Shown here piece after piece: positions 24,964 to 37,603 of a stretch of 64,000 bases of DNA. This stretch comes from Glandiceps talaboti (Eukaryota > Hemichordata > Enteropneusta > Spengelidae). The notes under the pieces are model-generated. The model saw only the letters and a program-made list of their open reading frames with translations, was not told where the DNA came from and searched no databases. The stretch spans positions 22,947,887-23,011,886 of the forward strand of contig NC_135564.1 in NCBI RefSeq assembly GCF_964340395.1. Reading direction: 5' to 3'. How positions within the stretch are numbered: position 1 is the stretch's first letter; every line of letters starts with the position of its first letter. The position numbers were made by a program, and so were the translations under genes.

Positions 24964-27600
24964 CAGGGGGGGGAACGATGCCAGTCACGTGACACGCTAT
25001 CGCGTCAGCGCAATGAAGCTCATTCAGTATTGATACACTGTCGAGTGCACTTCCTGCCTACGCCTAGCACTGTGTACTGCTGGATACAAATTCGCTGTTG
25101 ACAACAGATTGACAAGGTACGTACATTTTCACGTTTCATACGTTTTAAATTCGTCTTTCCTTTATTTTTGCCATCGTAATTTATTATGTGTACTGGTACC
25201 AAATCAGATCGAAAAGTATTCAGCGACGTGACCGTGTATACCGTACCGTACGTGTACATGCCGGCCTGCAGTTCATTGTATTTGTAGTTCGGTAGGTCGC
25301 GGTCGCGTATTTACCAAAATGAAAAAAGCACATGGATATTCCATTTTCTAGAATCAACTTCAAGGCAGCATTTGTTGGATACCTACATGTCCATTGATAA
25401 TTAATGACTGTGATAGTTGTGACATTCAACGTCCAGCAAGCGACGTCTACGTCTAGTACGCTATGTGCAAGCTCCAGGTCAGGTGATCAGTGCACTACGC
25501 CTGGCATAACGTACCGCACCCGGTCTAACGCCCATAAGTTTACGTTCTTTCTGCGTTCTCTGTCTTGCCGTACTTACTGAAAAATGAAGTTTCACTCGTG
25601 TCGACAAGTAAGCTATGTAGTTGTTTAACATTTTTACATGTGTATTGTTTCAGATACGTGCTGTTCCCAGTGAAATGAAACTGGTTGTGCCTTCGACGAA
25701 TTTCTTGCAGAGAGTGTGAGGAGTACTCCCGTAAGAAATTTTATATGTGATCGCTGCATAATGTATCCAGGGTGGCCCTAGTTATACGACAATGACACGA
25801 AAAAATGTATTATATAAAATAAAATAAAAATGTGAGATTTACGGTGTTTTTTTGTATTTATAACAGCATTTCTGGCAAAGTGGTTTGTTCGAAAGTGTAT
25901 GGTACTATTACTAGTACAACGTTACATTAGGGGTAGAACATTCCATATCCTGGGGGGGGGGGGGGGGGGGGGCTTGGGAGATTGGTGGAGAGTCATTATT
26001 TTTTTTCCCACCTGCTTGCCTGAGAATTATTTTTTTTCTCCTTCGCCTATGCTGGCAACTTTTTTTTTCTTTGCTTCTTTGAGATATCCGGATTTTTTTT
26101 TACGTCAACGTTGAACGCCTACATTTGTTGCCACAATTTTCTGTTTGGTTTTCACACAGGGTAATACAGAGAGTAAAAAGATGCTGTTCTATCACACACA
26201 GATTTTATTTAGAAAACTACATATTTGATACATATTTGATTTTCAATTAAATAAACATCATTGACAGTTTTTATGCCATGGTATGATGACACACTGAAAA
26301 TACAAATCGGAAACTTGATTGGTGAGCTCAGACAGTTAGATAGACCGGTCAGTTTCTGATGGGGGGTGTCAGTGTTATTTTCCATTGGGCCAACAAAAAG
26401 TCACTGACCCCATGAATAAAGTTTCATAGCATCTGACAGTAAGCTGTAGAGGAAGAGCTTTGAGACTGGAATATGTGTACCTCTTGTGTGAGTGTGTGTG
26501 AATGGGGGGGGGGTTCTAGGGCCCTGGAGGATTTTTACTTCTAAAGGCAATGTTTAGGCCATTCACAGACACTTTCAGACAATAATTAAGTTCTTTTATA
26601 AACTATCCAATAGTAATAGTATGAAGATTACCGTTACAAAACAGTCAAGTTCACTTTTGCCCCAAAGTGCAAGATAAGTGAAGCACTGATTGTGAAACAG
26701 CCAAAAAATTACATATAACTAGTGTGGTAGCTAGGTAATACATGTATTATATGTATAATTGTATGTACAGTTATGTTTGAACCCTTACATGAAGTAATAT
26801 TTAAACCATTTATGAAAGAAACAGAGACAAGAACAAATATATATATGTACCACAGGCTAACGAAACTGACTGGTCCCTGACATGTGTTTGAAACTGTTTG
26901 TCATGATTTGACATGTGTCCTGGTTGGAGAGGTACGAGCAGGTTGAACAGTATACTCGAACCTGTGCATCATTTCCCTATCAAGATATTTTTTTTCTAGA
27001 AGCAGTGGTCCATCTTTTTTTTTCCATCACCCACTCATATCCGGATTTTTTTTCAAGCAAATCCACTTGGCATCTTCCCCCCCCCCCCCCCAGGATATAA
27101 AATGGTCCACCCCTTATAGGAATATGACGAGGCGTGCGTCGCCATCTTGAAATTAAGACAGTTTCGACTAGTCTTTGACGCTGCCGTATAGTCATTATTC
27201 GTGGAGCATTTAGTGGTGGCAAGATATAACGTAATTATCATGAATCAAAATGTATAAATGTTGATTTTTTTCATTGAATACATGGTGTTCTTCTGTGAAA
27301 AAAACATCGGAAAATAGCGCTCGTCGAAAGCTCTGACTAAGTAGTTTGACCTGTCTCCTGCATTCGAACATAAATAATTTCACAACTGGACGTTTTTGAT
27401 ATTATTTAAGCAGTTTGGGATGATGCTTTATAGCTTTACAACAAATGTGGAATTTATCTTGAGAAATTATTTACATATACACTCAAAATTCATTGAAAAA
27501 CGGGAAATACTCGCTTGTACTAAGTTATAGTGCAGCGGGGTCACGCTCTATTGTTCTAGGGGTCAAACCATATCACGTGGTAGGTATCGTGCCCCCCCTG
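24964..27600. mobile_element. Nest level 3: hAT-like element (2.64 kb)
   Basis: Ends CAGGGGGGGG-ACGATGCC / CAGGGGGGGCACGATACC, with a perfect 8-bp duplication GTTTACAC (24956-24963, 27601-27608). An 8-bp duplication with CAG-type termini is the hAT signature. No hAT transposase frame is visible, so it is non-autonomous or decayed. Confidence 0.8.
25930..27113. mobile_element. Nest level 4: PIF/Harbinger-like element (1.18 kb)
   Basis: Inverted ends GGGGTAGAACATTCCATATC and GGGGTGGACCATTTTATATC, continuing into CCTGGGGG, flanked by TTA on both sides (25927-25929, 27114-27116). A 3-bp TTA/TAA duplication with G-rich ends fits PIF/Harbinger. Poly-T tracts and a repeated ATATCCGGATTTTTTT word occur near both ends. 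Confidence 0.75.
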
Positions 27601-30309
27601 GTTTACACATAATGATTAGTGGCTCATTCCATTTTGGGTGTGTGGGTTGGTTGCCAACTTATAACACAAATGCTCTCAAATCTGAGCATTTATGCTATTT
27701 ATTATTATTTACTTGGTAAAAGATACAACGTCATACGATAAAAAATACACAAGGTCACCATCCATTTCAGTTTCCCTTAAATTAAAAAATAACAGGCTAT
27801 GACCCAACCCTAGAGAGAAATGGTATGCGCCAAGGCACATCCCCCAAATCTTATCTGTTACTATCTATAAACACAGGAAGTCATTTGATTATGTCTAGGA
27901 TTTGTCTCCTCCGCTAAGGGCTTCGATAAACGACGTAAATTTTCATCCTTCCACTAAATTGAGGTATCATAGTATTGAATGACTAGTTGTAAAATACTAT
28001 TACATCCGCGATTAGTGGTGGGAGAATGATTTTATTCCGTATATTTTCCTAAGTTTTGTATCATTTTGATCGCAACTGTGTGACATGGAAAAGACAATGA
28101 AACAGTCATGAAACAATAGAGTGTTGCGTTTGAGTAGATGTTATGGCGTTTGATCACATATAAGCTACATGTATTTTGTTTATTTTACCAAGCCATTGTC
28201 ATTGCATGATCTTGGACAGCGTATCAAACTAAGTCAAAGGTCACAATCTTTTGTCACACGATGTATTTCTTACGAAGAGTTCATAGCAGTTTTGTAGTCT
28301 GAAAATCATTATGACCATTACAAGGATGTCTTTGACTAAATTTCACGTCATTTCTGTCATCATCTCGAAAAATGTAGCCGGAGAAATGACAAGAGTAGGC
28401 GGGTATTTTCTCCGGCGTCCGGCATATAATGAAACCCCTGCTGAATATCAATATCCACTACACATTCAATAACTGGTTTCGCGTATTTAGAAATGTGCCC
28501 CAAAACATGAACACGGAACACAGAATCGTGTCTGTCAGTGTTACTAAGTTAGCAGTTTCATTGTAGGCTGTAAGTTGTACCGGTAAAAAAAACGATCATC
28601 ACATCATGTAGGAAGTACAAAAACATAGAACACGTTGTTTTCTTGCTGAATAAACTCACTGAAATAACAACACGGTCAAATTGCGTCTTTGATTTTGACA
28701 GCCACCATTGTTATGATTGAGCTTCACTTAGTTCCGTTGAACGTGGCCGGGGCGAACGCTGACATCCAATTTGTACAGTGTTTTTACAAAGGGAGCTCGT
28801 CAATTACCTACCGAATAATTAACTCAGAAACGTAGTTTAAATACTAACTGATCTAAAAATTACTGTTCAGAAAGACCGCATCCGTACATAAATACGAATT
28901 CATGCGACAAAGATTTCAACTTTACTACTTGTTACAGTGTAGAGGCCAGCCTTACCCTTATTATACACATATCATCGTACAACTAATATTATTGGCTATA
29001 ATATTAGCTACATTTGAAAGGTCTCACTTGATTGGCTCATCCTTCGCTATTCCCGTTTTCAAGAGACACCCCGCCAGAATAAAGTGCCACGTAGTACAGC
29101 AATGGCGCGAGATCGCCTGTTGGGCGACTTTCCCACCGGGTGTGCTTTTCGAAAACTACACAACACATGCTTTTATGACACGGAATCATAGAAAATCTAC
29201 CCCGTTTCCAAACTAATCGTAATTTTATCGCGAATAGACAACCAGAGTTGGTCAAAATAGCAAATTAAAAATCAAATGAATTTTACTATGACCGTGAATT
29301 TATCATATAGCCGGTGGTTTGAATTCTGAGCTCCCTAATATACCTATCGAAAAGTCACTATCCCGTCGGACTTCCTGCAATGGACATTTTAGTAACCTTT
29401 ATTGGTCCTTACAGAAAGTTACTTGACTCGCGGGATAGCGGACCAGCGTGTACGTGTATGTCGAACCCTTGCCATACGTTACAGCATAGACCCCCCTGGT
29501 TACAGTGGTAACACTCGTTCATGTTCGATTAAGTGATGAAGTGATCTTTTTTTTAATTTCTTTTTATCACAACAACAAAATCTGCACGATCAAAAGTGTT
29601 GTAAACTAAACCAGAAAGAATTATCGGGCTGGCTAAACTTCCCGATGAACTGGAGTAAGGTCCAAGTCCAAGTAAGCCCCGATAGTACGTGAGAAAATCG
29701 TCTCAAACTAGCGATACAACTTTCAAAATATAACTTGACATGTTAGAGTTATACAATTCAAGACGGGTTTTCACTCGAAAACAACAATTCTGTGAATAAT
29801 GACACTGAACGCAGCGATTTCTCGGACGATGTTACCACTGCACTGTAACGTATGGCTGACACGACTGCTTCTGGGTTAGTCCCTTCTGCATCCAGGTACT
29901 TGGGATTGTCGCCGTACGGAACTACCACATCGGTAATTTTGACGCTGTAATTTTGCCACCAATATTGATCGTACAAAAACAAAACTCCATAAATGAACCA
30001 CAAAGTACTTTCCCTTTCAAAATGTGGTAATTTTAGAAAGAGTATTATCGTTTTTTGGACGACTGACTCTGTCAAAAATCGTTCGATACACTTCAGTTCA
30101 GGCATGGAAGACTTCTCACAATGATAATGAGGTGCATATACTGGAATGAACCATTCTGTAGGAGGGGAGGAGAATTGGATTTGAAGTTTACAAACAAACC
30201 TTTTTCGAACAAATATTTGTCATTTGGGCGCACAATGCGTAGAATTAAGACTATAGCACATATTACATTGCTTGTTTGATGTCAATAGTGTCTTTTGAAA
30301 AGTTGCACT

Positions 30310-30750
30310 TTACCTAAAGTCTCGCGGACTGATTTCCAATATGGCGTCGGTCATTATGCTCATTAACATATTCATTTTTTTTTCAAATTTCAAACAAAAA
30401 ATCATAAAAAATAGAAGAGAAGACGTGCTGACTTGAAATTAACAAATCTAAGTAAGCTACCCCCTGTGCATCAACACACCAGATATCAAATTTGATGAAA
30501 ATGTCATTTTTGGAAAAAAAATCATAAAAAATTGAAAATGGCACAGATCAACTTGGCATGAACAAATCTGAATAGCCTCCCCCCAGGGAACATGCACACC
30601 AAATATCGAAGAATTCCGACTGTCACTTTCGGAGTAGATAGTGAAAATATAAAAGTTTGATGGACACCTATGATTCACTCTACTCTCTATACCTCAATAC
30701 CCACCTATACCTAAAGCTACGCTTTCAGCTTTCGCTGACAGCGGAGCTAA
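30310..30750 (+). mobile_element. Family B, 3' half (uninterrupted)
   Basis: Matches 4811-5039 plus 6436-6568 without the family A insert and ends with the hairpin AGCTACGCTTTCAGC / GCTGACAGCGGAGCT and CTAA at 30747-30750. Confidence 0.75.
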
Positions 30751-30891
30751 AAATGCACATTTCTGATGCGATCATTTTCATTTGAACAATTTCCCAACTA
30801 GACACCCTAGGTAATGGACCCACCAAATATCATGGCAATTGGTTCAGCGGTTTTTGACTTTTAAGCTGTTTACACACACACACAGACGGAA

Positions 30892-30922
<31 letters not shown>

Positions 30923-30971
30923 AGCCGGGCGATGCCTATAACACTACTGAACCTCTGTTCAGTTGTGCTAA
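30751..30971 (+). mobile_element. Family A fragment, 3' end
   Basis: Only the last diverged unit, a (CA)n/(GACA)n tract at 30873-30922, and the terminal CAGTTGTGCTAA. It begins one base after the CTAA of family B. Confidence 0.7.
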
Positions 30972-30974
30972 AAA

Positions 30975-32514
30975 ACTATGGTAACAGGCTTTTTTATGGA
31001 CAAGCGTGTTTTCTTAGGTTAATGTATGTACCAAATTATACAGAATTTGAAGAGTGCATGATACTGCTTAATTACTGAATATCATTCATTATTCAAAATA
31101 CTCATTAAAGGTAAAAGTTGTAGCATCAAACTTCATAGCATAGGTGCGTATTATTGTGGTTGATATATATGTACCACATTATACAAAATTTGAAGCTTGC
31201 ATTTTTAAGATACAGCCTAGTTATCTAAAATCATTAATGCAAAGTTTTCATTAAAACTAAGTTATATCAACAAATTTTATATTATAGGACATATCCACTT
31301 TGTTATGGTTAACGTATGTACTAAATTATACTGAAATTCAAGTATACATTCTTATGATATATCCTAATTACCAAAAATCATTAATCATGCAAATTAGTTA
31401 TTAACACTGCAAGGTACATCAACAAACTTTATGGGGCATATGGACTTTGTTATGATTAATGTAGGTAGTAAATTATGTTGAAATTGAAGTATGCAGTCTG
31501 AAGATATAGCCTAATTACCGGAAAAAAAATTATTATGCAAATTATTCACTAAATCTTTAAGCGAAATCAACAACTTTTATAGGTTATGTTTAACATATGT
31601 ACTAAATTGTATTGAAATTGAAGTATGCAGTCTTAAGATATAGCGTAATTACCGAAAATCATTAATTATGCAAATTATTCATTAACTCTGTAAGGTACAT
31701 CAACAAACTTTATAGGACATATGTGTTTTCTTATGGTTAATACATGTACTAAACTGTATTGAAATTCAAGTATGCATTCTTAAGATATAGCGTAATTACC
31801 GAAAATCATTAATTATGTAAATTATTCATTAACACTGTAAAGTATATCAACAAACTTTATAGGACATACACAATTTGTTATGGTTAGTGTATGTACTGAA
31901 TTGTATTGAAATTGAAGTATGCAGTCTTAAGATATAGCCTAATTACCGAAACTCATTAAGTATGTAAATTATTCATTAACACTGAAAGGTACATCAACAA
32001 GCTTTACAGGACATATGCTATTGTTATGGTCAACGTATGTACTGAATTATATTGAAATTGAAGTATGTATTCTTAAGTTATAGCCTAAAATCATTAATTA
32101 TGCAAATTATTCATTAACACTGTAAGGTACATCAACAAACTTTATAGGACATATGTGTTTTCTTATGGTTAATACATGTACTAAACTGTATTGAAATTGA
32201 AGAATGTGTTCTTAAGATATAGCCTAATTACCAAAAATAATTAATTATGCAAATCATTCATTAACACTGTAAGGTATATCAACAAATTTTACAGGACAAA
32301 TGTATGTTATGTTTAACAAATATACTAAATTATATTGAAATTGAAGTGTGCAGTGTTAAGACATAGCTTAATTAGTTGATTTCATTGATATGCAAATTTC
32401 CCTAATTAACATGAACAGATCTCGCTCAAAAACTAATCAGGTCTAGCCATTACCCCAAACATTATTTGTACCAAATTTCATTATAATTGAACCAGACGTT
32501 TTTAAGAAAATGAT

Positions 32515-32561
<47 letters not shown>

Positions 32562-32645
32562 GGACATACATACATACATACAGACAGACAGACACACAAA
32601 CAGACAGTCCCCTTTTAATACCTTCCGTACCCTTACGGGAGGTAA
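30975..32645 (+). mobile_element. Family D element with about ten tandem units
   Basis: Around ten diverged units of roughly 140 bp (ATCATTAATTATGCAAATTA, GTACATCAACAAACTTTATA, TGAAATTGAAGTATGCAGTC) are followed by (CA)n at 32517-32558, (CATA)n and (GACA)n. The 3' hairpin TACCTTCCGTA / TTACGGGAGGTA ends near 32645. It has the same plan as families A-C but different sequence. The 5' end is not intact. Confidence 0.75.
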
Positions 32646-33810
32646 AAAGTACATTTCTACAAAGCACCATAATTAATATGTATATTTGTCAAATGATGTA
32701 TCCATTCACGGGTCAACTTGGCCTCAGATCTATATTTACAACACAGACAGCTGTCCTTGAGATTTGAGGATCATTACCGGAATAATAGTTGCCAACATGT
32801 TAGATTTGTTTAGGAATTACATCACTGTACCGTCATCAATGTCAAATGTCGCCCTAAATATTTCCAAAATGTGTTACTTCCCATCAGAAAATTTAACCGA
32901 AAGTATGGAAATTCTTGACCATAACATATTCAGTCATAAAATCATCAAGTTTCTGACAATTTCTTATAGTTGTTAAGAAAGATTGCAGTCCAAGAACATT
33001 TGGAAACAACAGCATAAAGTTTTCTATTAGTATGTTATCACGATCTTTGCCGAGTTTGCACAACCCACTATATGGTGTGCCTCCTCCTCTCTCAGCGTCC
33101 CATTTGCTTCCTCTGTTCAGTTTTCTCAAATGTTGTAAGAATTTGCAATTTGTGTCTGATTGACAGAATTTCTTTTCCACTGAAGTTTAGACAACAGTAG
33201 TTTTACTCTCACATAAACATTGCGTTGTTGCATTATGCATCATGAGACATCACATTGACCTTATGCTTCCTTCGACATCCTTATGAAACTAGGTCAAGGG
33301 TTAAATTCACCTTCAAGGCTTTCGCTCGTGGTAACATGGCCAGTATTGTTTTACCACATAATCATCAAATGTTTTCCAAATAATTATGGATTCATTTCTT
33401 ATTTTACACTTTACTTTTTTTTAGTATCTATTCATTTTTCATTTCTGACCTTAGATATTTTTCCCAATGATCGTCAGACTTGTGTACTTTTATAAATTAT
33501 AGCTGACCACACAACTGTCTTGTCGCCATGGGTGAAGCGATGATCAAATTGGTGGACAATCTATGCAGAATACTTCACCTACATTAATTCATACCATGTT
33601 GTTACCATTTCATGTTCAATAACTGAAACTTTTTCATTTTGAGCTTCATTACTCGATCGAACACATTACATGAAGTCCCTCTAGGTACTGTGCGTGAATT
33701 TACCGTTCACTGTATCATATGCTCTGAGATGGTTCACTGGCATCATTCAAGAACATGGATGTACATGTATTAGTGATAAACGAATCTCTGTGTATACAGA
33801 GTTTACAGTT
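32646..33810. other. Apparently unique intronic sequence
   Basis: A minus-strand 95-codon open frame at 32893-33180 exists, but I recognise no domain and see no splice context linking it to the receptor gene. No repeat structure seen. Confidence 0.35.
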
Positions 33811-33811
33811 C

Positions 33812-36133
33812 TTTTCACCAACATGTTCATTCACTTGTCTATGGATCCCTGATGTTCTCTTTGAAAAATACATGATCATTTGGCTGTTACTATGGTTGTG
33901 GACACGTTGATAGACATATTTGCATACATTTTTGAATGTTTATCATTTGTCTATTATTCCCTATTGTTATCTTTATAAATATACGTGATCATTTGGCTGT
34001 TGCCATGGGCATGGTCTTGTTGCTAGGCATATTTGCATATGTTTTGAATGTTTGTTCACTTGTCCGCGAATCCCAGTTATCTTTGTGAAATGCACCAGTT
34101 TAGCTGTTGCTAAACAGCAACATAGGGGTGTTACTTTGCATATTTGCATACAATTATAAATGTTTATTCATTTGGCTATTAATCCTCTTGTTATCTTCGC
34201 AATATACGTGATCATTTGCCTGTTGCTATGGCTGTGGTCTTGTTGCTAGGCATATTTGCATACATTTATAAATGTTTATTTTTGGTTCTACAAATTATTT
34301 TATAACCCTTTCGTGCTTCAATGTATTGTATTAGATCACTTTGAGCATTTGATCTACGGTAGTTATTTAATAGTTCAAACTTCTTCTCTCTTGCAAATAA
34401 ACAATCTCTATCCCACCACGGTTTATTGTTATCACTACAACCCTTAAGTTGTTCATTTCCACTAGATATCATCATGCCAACTCCAGCCCTTGAGTAAATC
34501 TCAGTTAAAGTATTCAGTGCTTTGTCTAAGTCAAAGCATTCTATAGCCTGATAAAACATGTGATGCAACTGGGTGAACAAATCATCCTGTAATCTTTGTT
34601 TAAAATTCTCCACTAAACTAGGCTTCCAACGAAATTTCTTCCAAGTTTCTAGTTGTATTAAATGTTCGTTTACATTATCGGTATTTTTTACTACATCATC
34701 ACTTGGGAAGGAAAAAGAGCACTGGATAGGAAAGTGATCTGAAACATCCAGTGTACCAACTGTGAACTCATGAATATAATTAAATAAAGATGAGCTAAGT
34801 ATTACATAATCGACTATGCTGAAAAATGTTTTTCCTTACTGGCATGCAAGAATGAAGTAGTCCAATACAAACTATCAGTTTTTGTTCATAAAGCTTTCAA
34901 CACTAGTACTAGTTTTGTTCAGCAAACATAGATGTATATGCTCTCCCCTGTCATATTTTTACCTTTAACTATTTTTCCGTTAATTATTAGTAGAATGATA
35001 TTCAGTTCTTTGTTCTTTTTCTTCTCTACTGTTATGTAAAATGTTTCGTGCGATGGGCCGAGGCCTTAGCATTTGAAATAAACTATCTATAAATGTTTAT
35101 CATTTGTCTATTAATCCTCTTGTTATCTTCGCAATAAATGTGATCATTTGGCTGTTGCTATGGGTGTGGCCACGTGGTCTTGTTGCTAGGCACATTTACA
35201 TACATTTTTTGAATGTTTACTCAATTGTCTATTAATCCCTGTAGTTATCTTTGCAATATATACATTTTTTGAATGTTTATTCATTTGTTTTTCTATTCCT
35301 GTTGTTATCTTTGCAATACACATGATTATTTGGCTGTTGCTATGGATGTGGTGTTGTTGCTAGGCAAACTTACATACATTTTTGGAATGTTTATTTAATT
35401 GTCTAAGAATCCATTATCTATGTGAAATACATGACTGTTTGGCTGTTGCTATGGGCGTGATCATGGTTGCCAGGGTATTTGCATGCATGTTTTTAATGTT
35501 TACACACTTGCCTACCAGATGATGTTGTTCTTTGACCAAAATATACTGCCATTTGGTTGTTGCTAAGGGCGTCGTTATGGTTGCTAGGACCAATTGTGTC
35601 AAAATATTTGAAGAAAATCTGCAGAATAACACTTTCAGAAACATTTCACCTAGTTTCAGACTCATTGACCAAGTACTTTTTGAGAGATGTTTTTGACCAA
35701 AAATGAACATTTTTACACCTAATTTGCATATCACTCATGGAATCATTGTATGCATAATACTTCTTCATCCATACATCCCTAGATGCATTCTCATTAAATT
35801 TCAGCCCAATCTGCTCAGTAGTTTTGGAATTATAGATTTTTAACAAAAAAGACAATTTTTTTAGCCCTAATTTGCATATTACATGGAATCATCATGTCAT
35901 GAACAAATCTTACTTTACACCCCCTTAAGAATGTTCCCACCAAATTTCGCACCAATCTGCCCAGTAGTTTCCGAGTTTAAGTTCTTTGACCAAAAATCAC
36001 ATTTTTTTTTGACCCAAATCACACACCTGTGATGCGATCATTTTGATTTGAACATTTTCCCAACTAGACACCCAAGGTAATGGACCCACCAAATATCATG
36101 GCAATCGGTTCAGCGGTTTTTGATTTTAAGTTG

Positions 36134-36205
<72 letters not shown>

Positions 36206-36264
36206 GACAGACAGATGCCGGGCGATCCCTATAGCACTACTGAACCTCAGTTCAGTTGTGCTAA
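33812..36264 (+). mobile_element. Family A element interrupted by a LINE
   Basis: Core units at 33812-34279 and 35088-35600, diverged units to 36130, a pure (CA)n of about 65 bp at 36136-36200, and 3' end GTTCAGTTGTGCTAA. The 5' end is missing. The LINE insertion at 34280-35087 splits one core unit and is flanked by a 13-bp duplication. Confidence 0.75.
34280..35087 (+). mobile_element. LINE insertion with inverted 5' part and 13-bp target duplication
   Basis: Flanked by TATAAATGTTTAT at 34267-34279 and 35088-35100. About 34850-35087 is a 3' UTR in plus orientation ending GCATTTGAAATAAACTATC. About 34280-34845 is coding in minus orientation. In that part the endonuclease end reads FFSIVDYVILSSSLFNYI and LDVSDHFPIQC (the SDH motif), then the linker reads KPWWDRDCLFAREKKFE. 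The polymerase region is absent. This is the layout produced by twin priming in LINE retrotransposition. Confidence 0.75.
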
Positions 36265-36955
36265 AAAATCTGACGAACATTCGCCATCCCATTCGTCCCA
36301 TTCGAAAGATACATTTCTAGAACTTGTTGTTGTGACTGAGCCTCTATAGCAATGCATGTTAGGAAGGTGAAGTTCAAGGTTATGTGTTCCTACTATGACG
36401 ACATAACAGGAATGCTTTCATATGCAAATATGAATACTCGCCCAGCAGAGGGTGTCATGAATGTGGAAGCAGCATAATTTCTAACGAGATTTTCACTATT
36501 CGTGGTCACTTTTTTCTCCTCAACGCTATAGAAATGTGTTAAGTGGCTATTTTTTATTGATTTGATGAAATGTGAAAAATAGAATTGCAGTGGCCCTTCA
36601 ATATCACCTGATCCATGCATCACCAGAAACATCCCTGTGAAATTTCAGCCAAATCAACAAAGTACTTTTGGAATTATAGACATTTTAGACCTAATTTGCA
36701 TATTTCTTATGGCATTATCATGGCATGAACAAATCTTACTTTACATCCATTAAAGAACGTTCGCACCAAATTTCAGACCAATCTGCCCAGTCGTTTTGGA
36801 GTTTAAGTCTTTTGACCAAAAACCACATTTTTCGACCCAAAACGCACACCTATGAAGCGATCATTTCCATTTGAACAATCTTTCATTACAACACCATAAG
36901 TAATTCCTCACCAAATGTCAAGCCAATCAGTCTGGCAGTTTTTGACTTTAAGTTG

Positions 36956-37012
<57 letters not shown>

Positions 37013-37120
37013 ATGCACACTCTCATGCACGCACACACACTCACACACACACAAACACACGGCCAAACAGATGCACAGGTGGAAGCCCAATTTATAAGCC
37101 CCTCTTGGCAGTGCACATTG
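36265..37120 (+). repeat. Diverged family A-like tail with a CA tract
   Basis: 36265-36600 shows nothing I recognise. 36600-36955 has A-like units (AATTTCAGACCAATCTGCCC, TTTTGACCAAAAACC). 36957-37060 is (CA)n with interruptions, followed by a different end (CTTGGCAGTGCACATTGGGA) in place of the CAGTTGTGCTAA hairpin. Confidence 0.55.
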
Positions 37121-37208
37121 GGAGATAAATACCCTGTGTATACAACATTTGCACTCTTACATCAAGAGGTTCTGTCATACAATATTACAACTGACTGTGA
37201 ATACTTAC

Positions 37209-37403
37209 TTAAATCACCAATTATGTAGTCAGAACGATCACTGCCAACATCATATGGTCCAAGTAATGGGGCAGAACCAGAGATACCATAATACAGGTTA
37301 AATCCTTGCACAGGGACAACAGGAGCTTCCTGTGTCATTGACCACTTTACCAAGATAGCTGTTGAATTTATATTTTTCAATACCAGAACTGGAGCTGTAG
37401 GTA
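37209..37403 (-). CDS. PRTG-like: FN3-3, first half
   Basis: A 195-bp exon, phase 1 in and out, with acceptor CATTTCACAG and donor GTAAGT. It encodes the first part of an FN3 domain: a PTAPVLVL start, the tryptophan in AILVKWSM, a strand C reading VQGFNLYYGISGS, then DYIIGDL just before the loop. GF/YKLYY-type strand C followed by GP is what I know from the third FN3 domain of protogenin and IGDCC4. The exon ends GAT-TTA-A and joins in frame to 11156-11242, across a 26-kb intron that holds most of the transposons in this window. Confidence 0.9.
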
Positions 37404-37569
37404 CTGTGAAATGAAACAGAAAATGAAGATTAGTTTGACATATTGTAAGGACACAGATTGGCTTTACAATAACTGCATAACCATTTTTAACTTCTCTTAT
37501 TGTTATGCTTCTGTCTGTCTTGCTGTCTGTTTGCCTGTCTGTGTATTGTTGTGTAAATGTCTGTCAGTC

Positions 37570-37571
37570 TG

Positions 37572-37603
<32 letters not shown>

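Larger units (their letters stand above)
23805..28440. mobile_element. Nest level 2: inverted-repeat transposon (4.64 kb)
   Basis: 14-bp ends CAGGGGTTTCATTA, flanked by CTGAA at 23800-23804 and 28441-28445. A subterminal word GAGAAATGA..A.AGTAGGCGG occurs near both ends in direct orientation. It is GC-rich just inside the left end. The superfamily is not assigned. Confidence 0.75.
23089..29470. mobile_element. Nest level 1: inverted-repeat transposon (6.38 kb)
   Basis: Ends ACAGGGTTTGACA and (inverted) AAGGGTTCGACA, with weaker inverted similarity inward (CTATCCC...AGTAA). It is flanked by GCCA on both sides (23085-23088, 29471-29474), and copy 1 of M1 provides the empty site. The superfamily is not assigned. 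No transposase was seen. Confidence 0.7.
23038..29921. mobile_element. M1 inverted-repeat element, copy 2, holding a 6.4-kb nest
   Basis: Left end TTCCGTACGGCGACAATCCC (23038). The right end is the same word inverted (29902-29921). The real element is about 500 bp, in two pieces, 23038-23088 and 29471-29921. They join at GCCA to give the uninterrupted order seen in copy 1 at 7048-7565. Confidence 0.75.

Noticed and set aside
23089-29470. Reading the nest as one giant imperfect palindrome
   Set aside because: The arms do not match continuously; similarity is confined to short ends at each level, each with a different flanking duplication.
29758-30105. 115-codon minus-strand open frame at the right end of M1 copy 2
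   Set aside because: It runs across the terminal inverted repeat of M1 into flanking DNA, so it is not a unit of the element or of the gene.
32893-33180. Minus-strand 95-codon open frame as an extra exon of the receptor
   Set aside because: FN3-3a and FN3-3b already join in phase with a complete domain across this intron, no splice borders fit, and no domain is recognisable.
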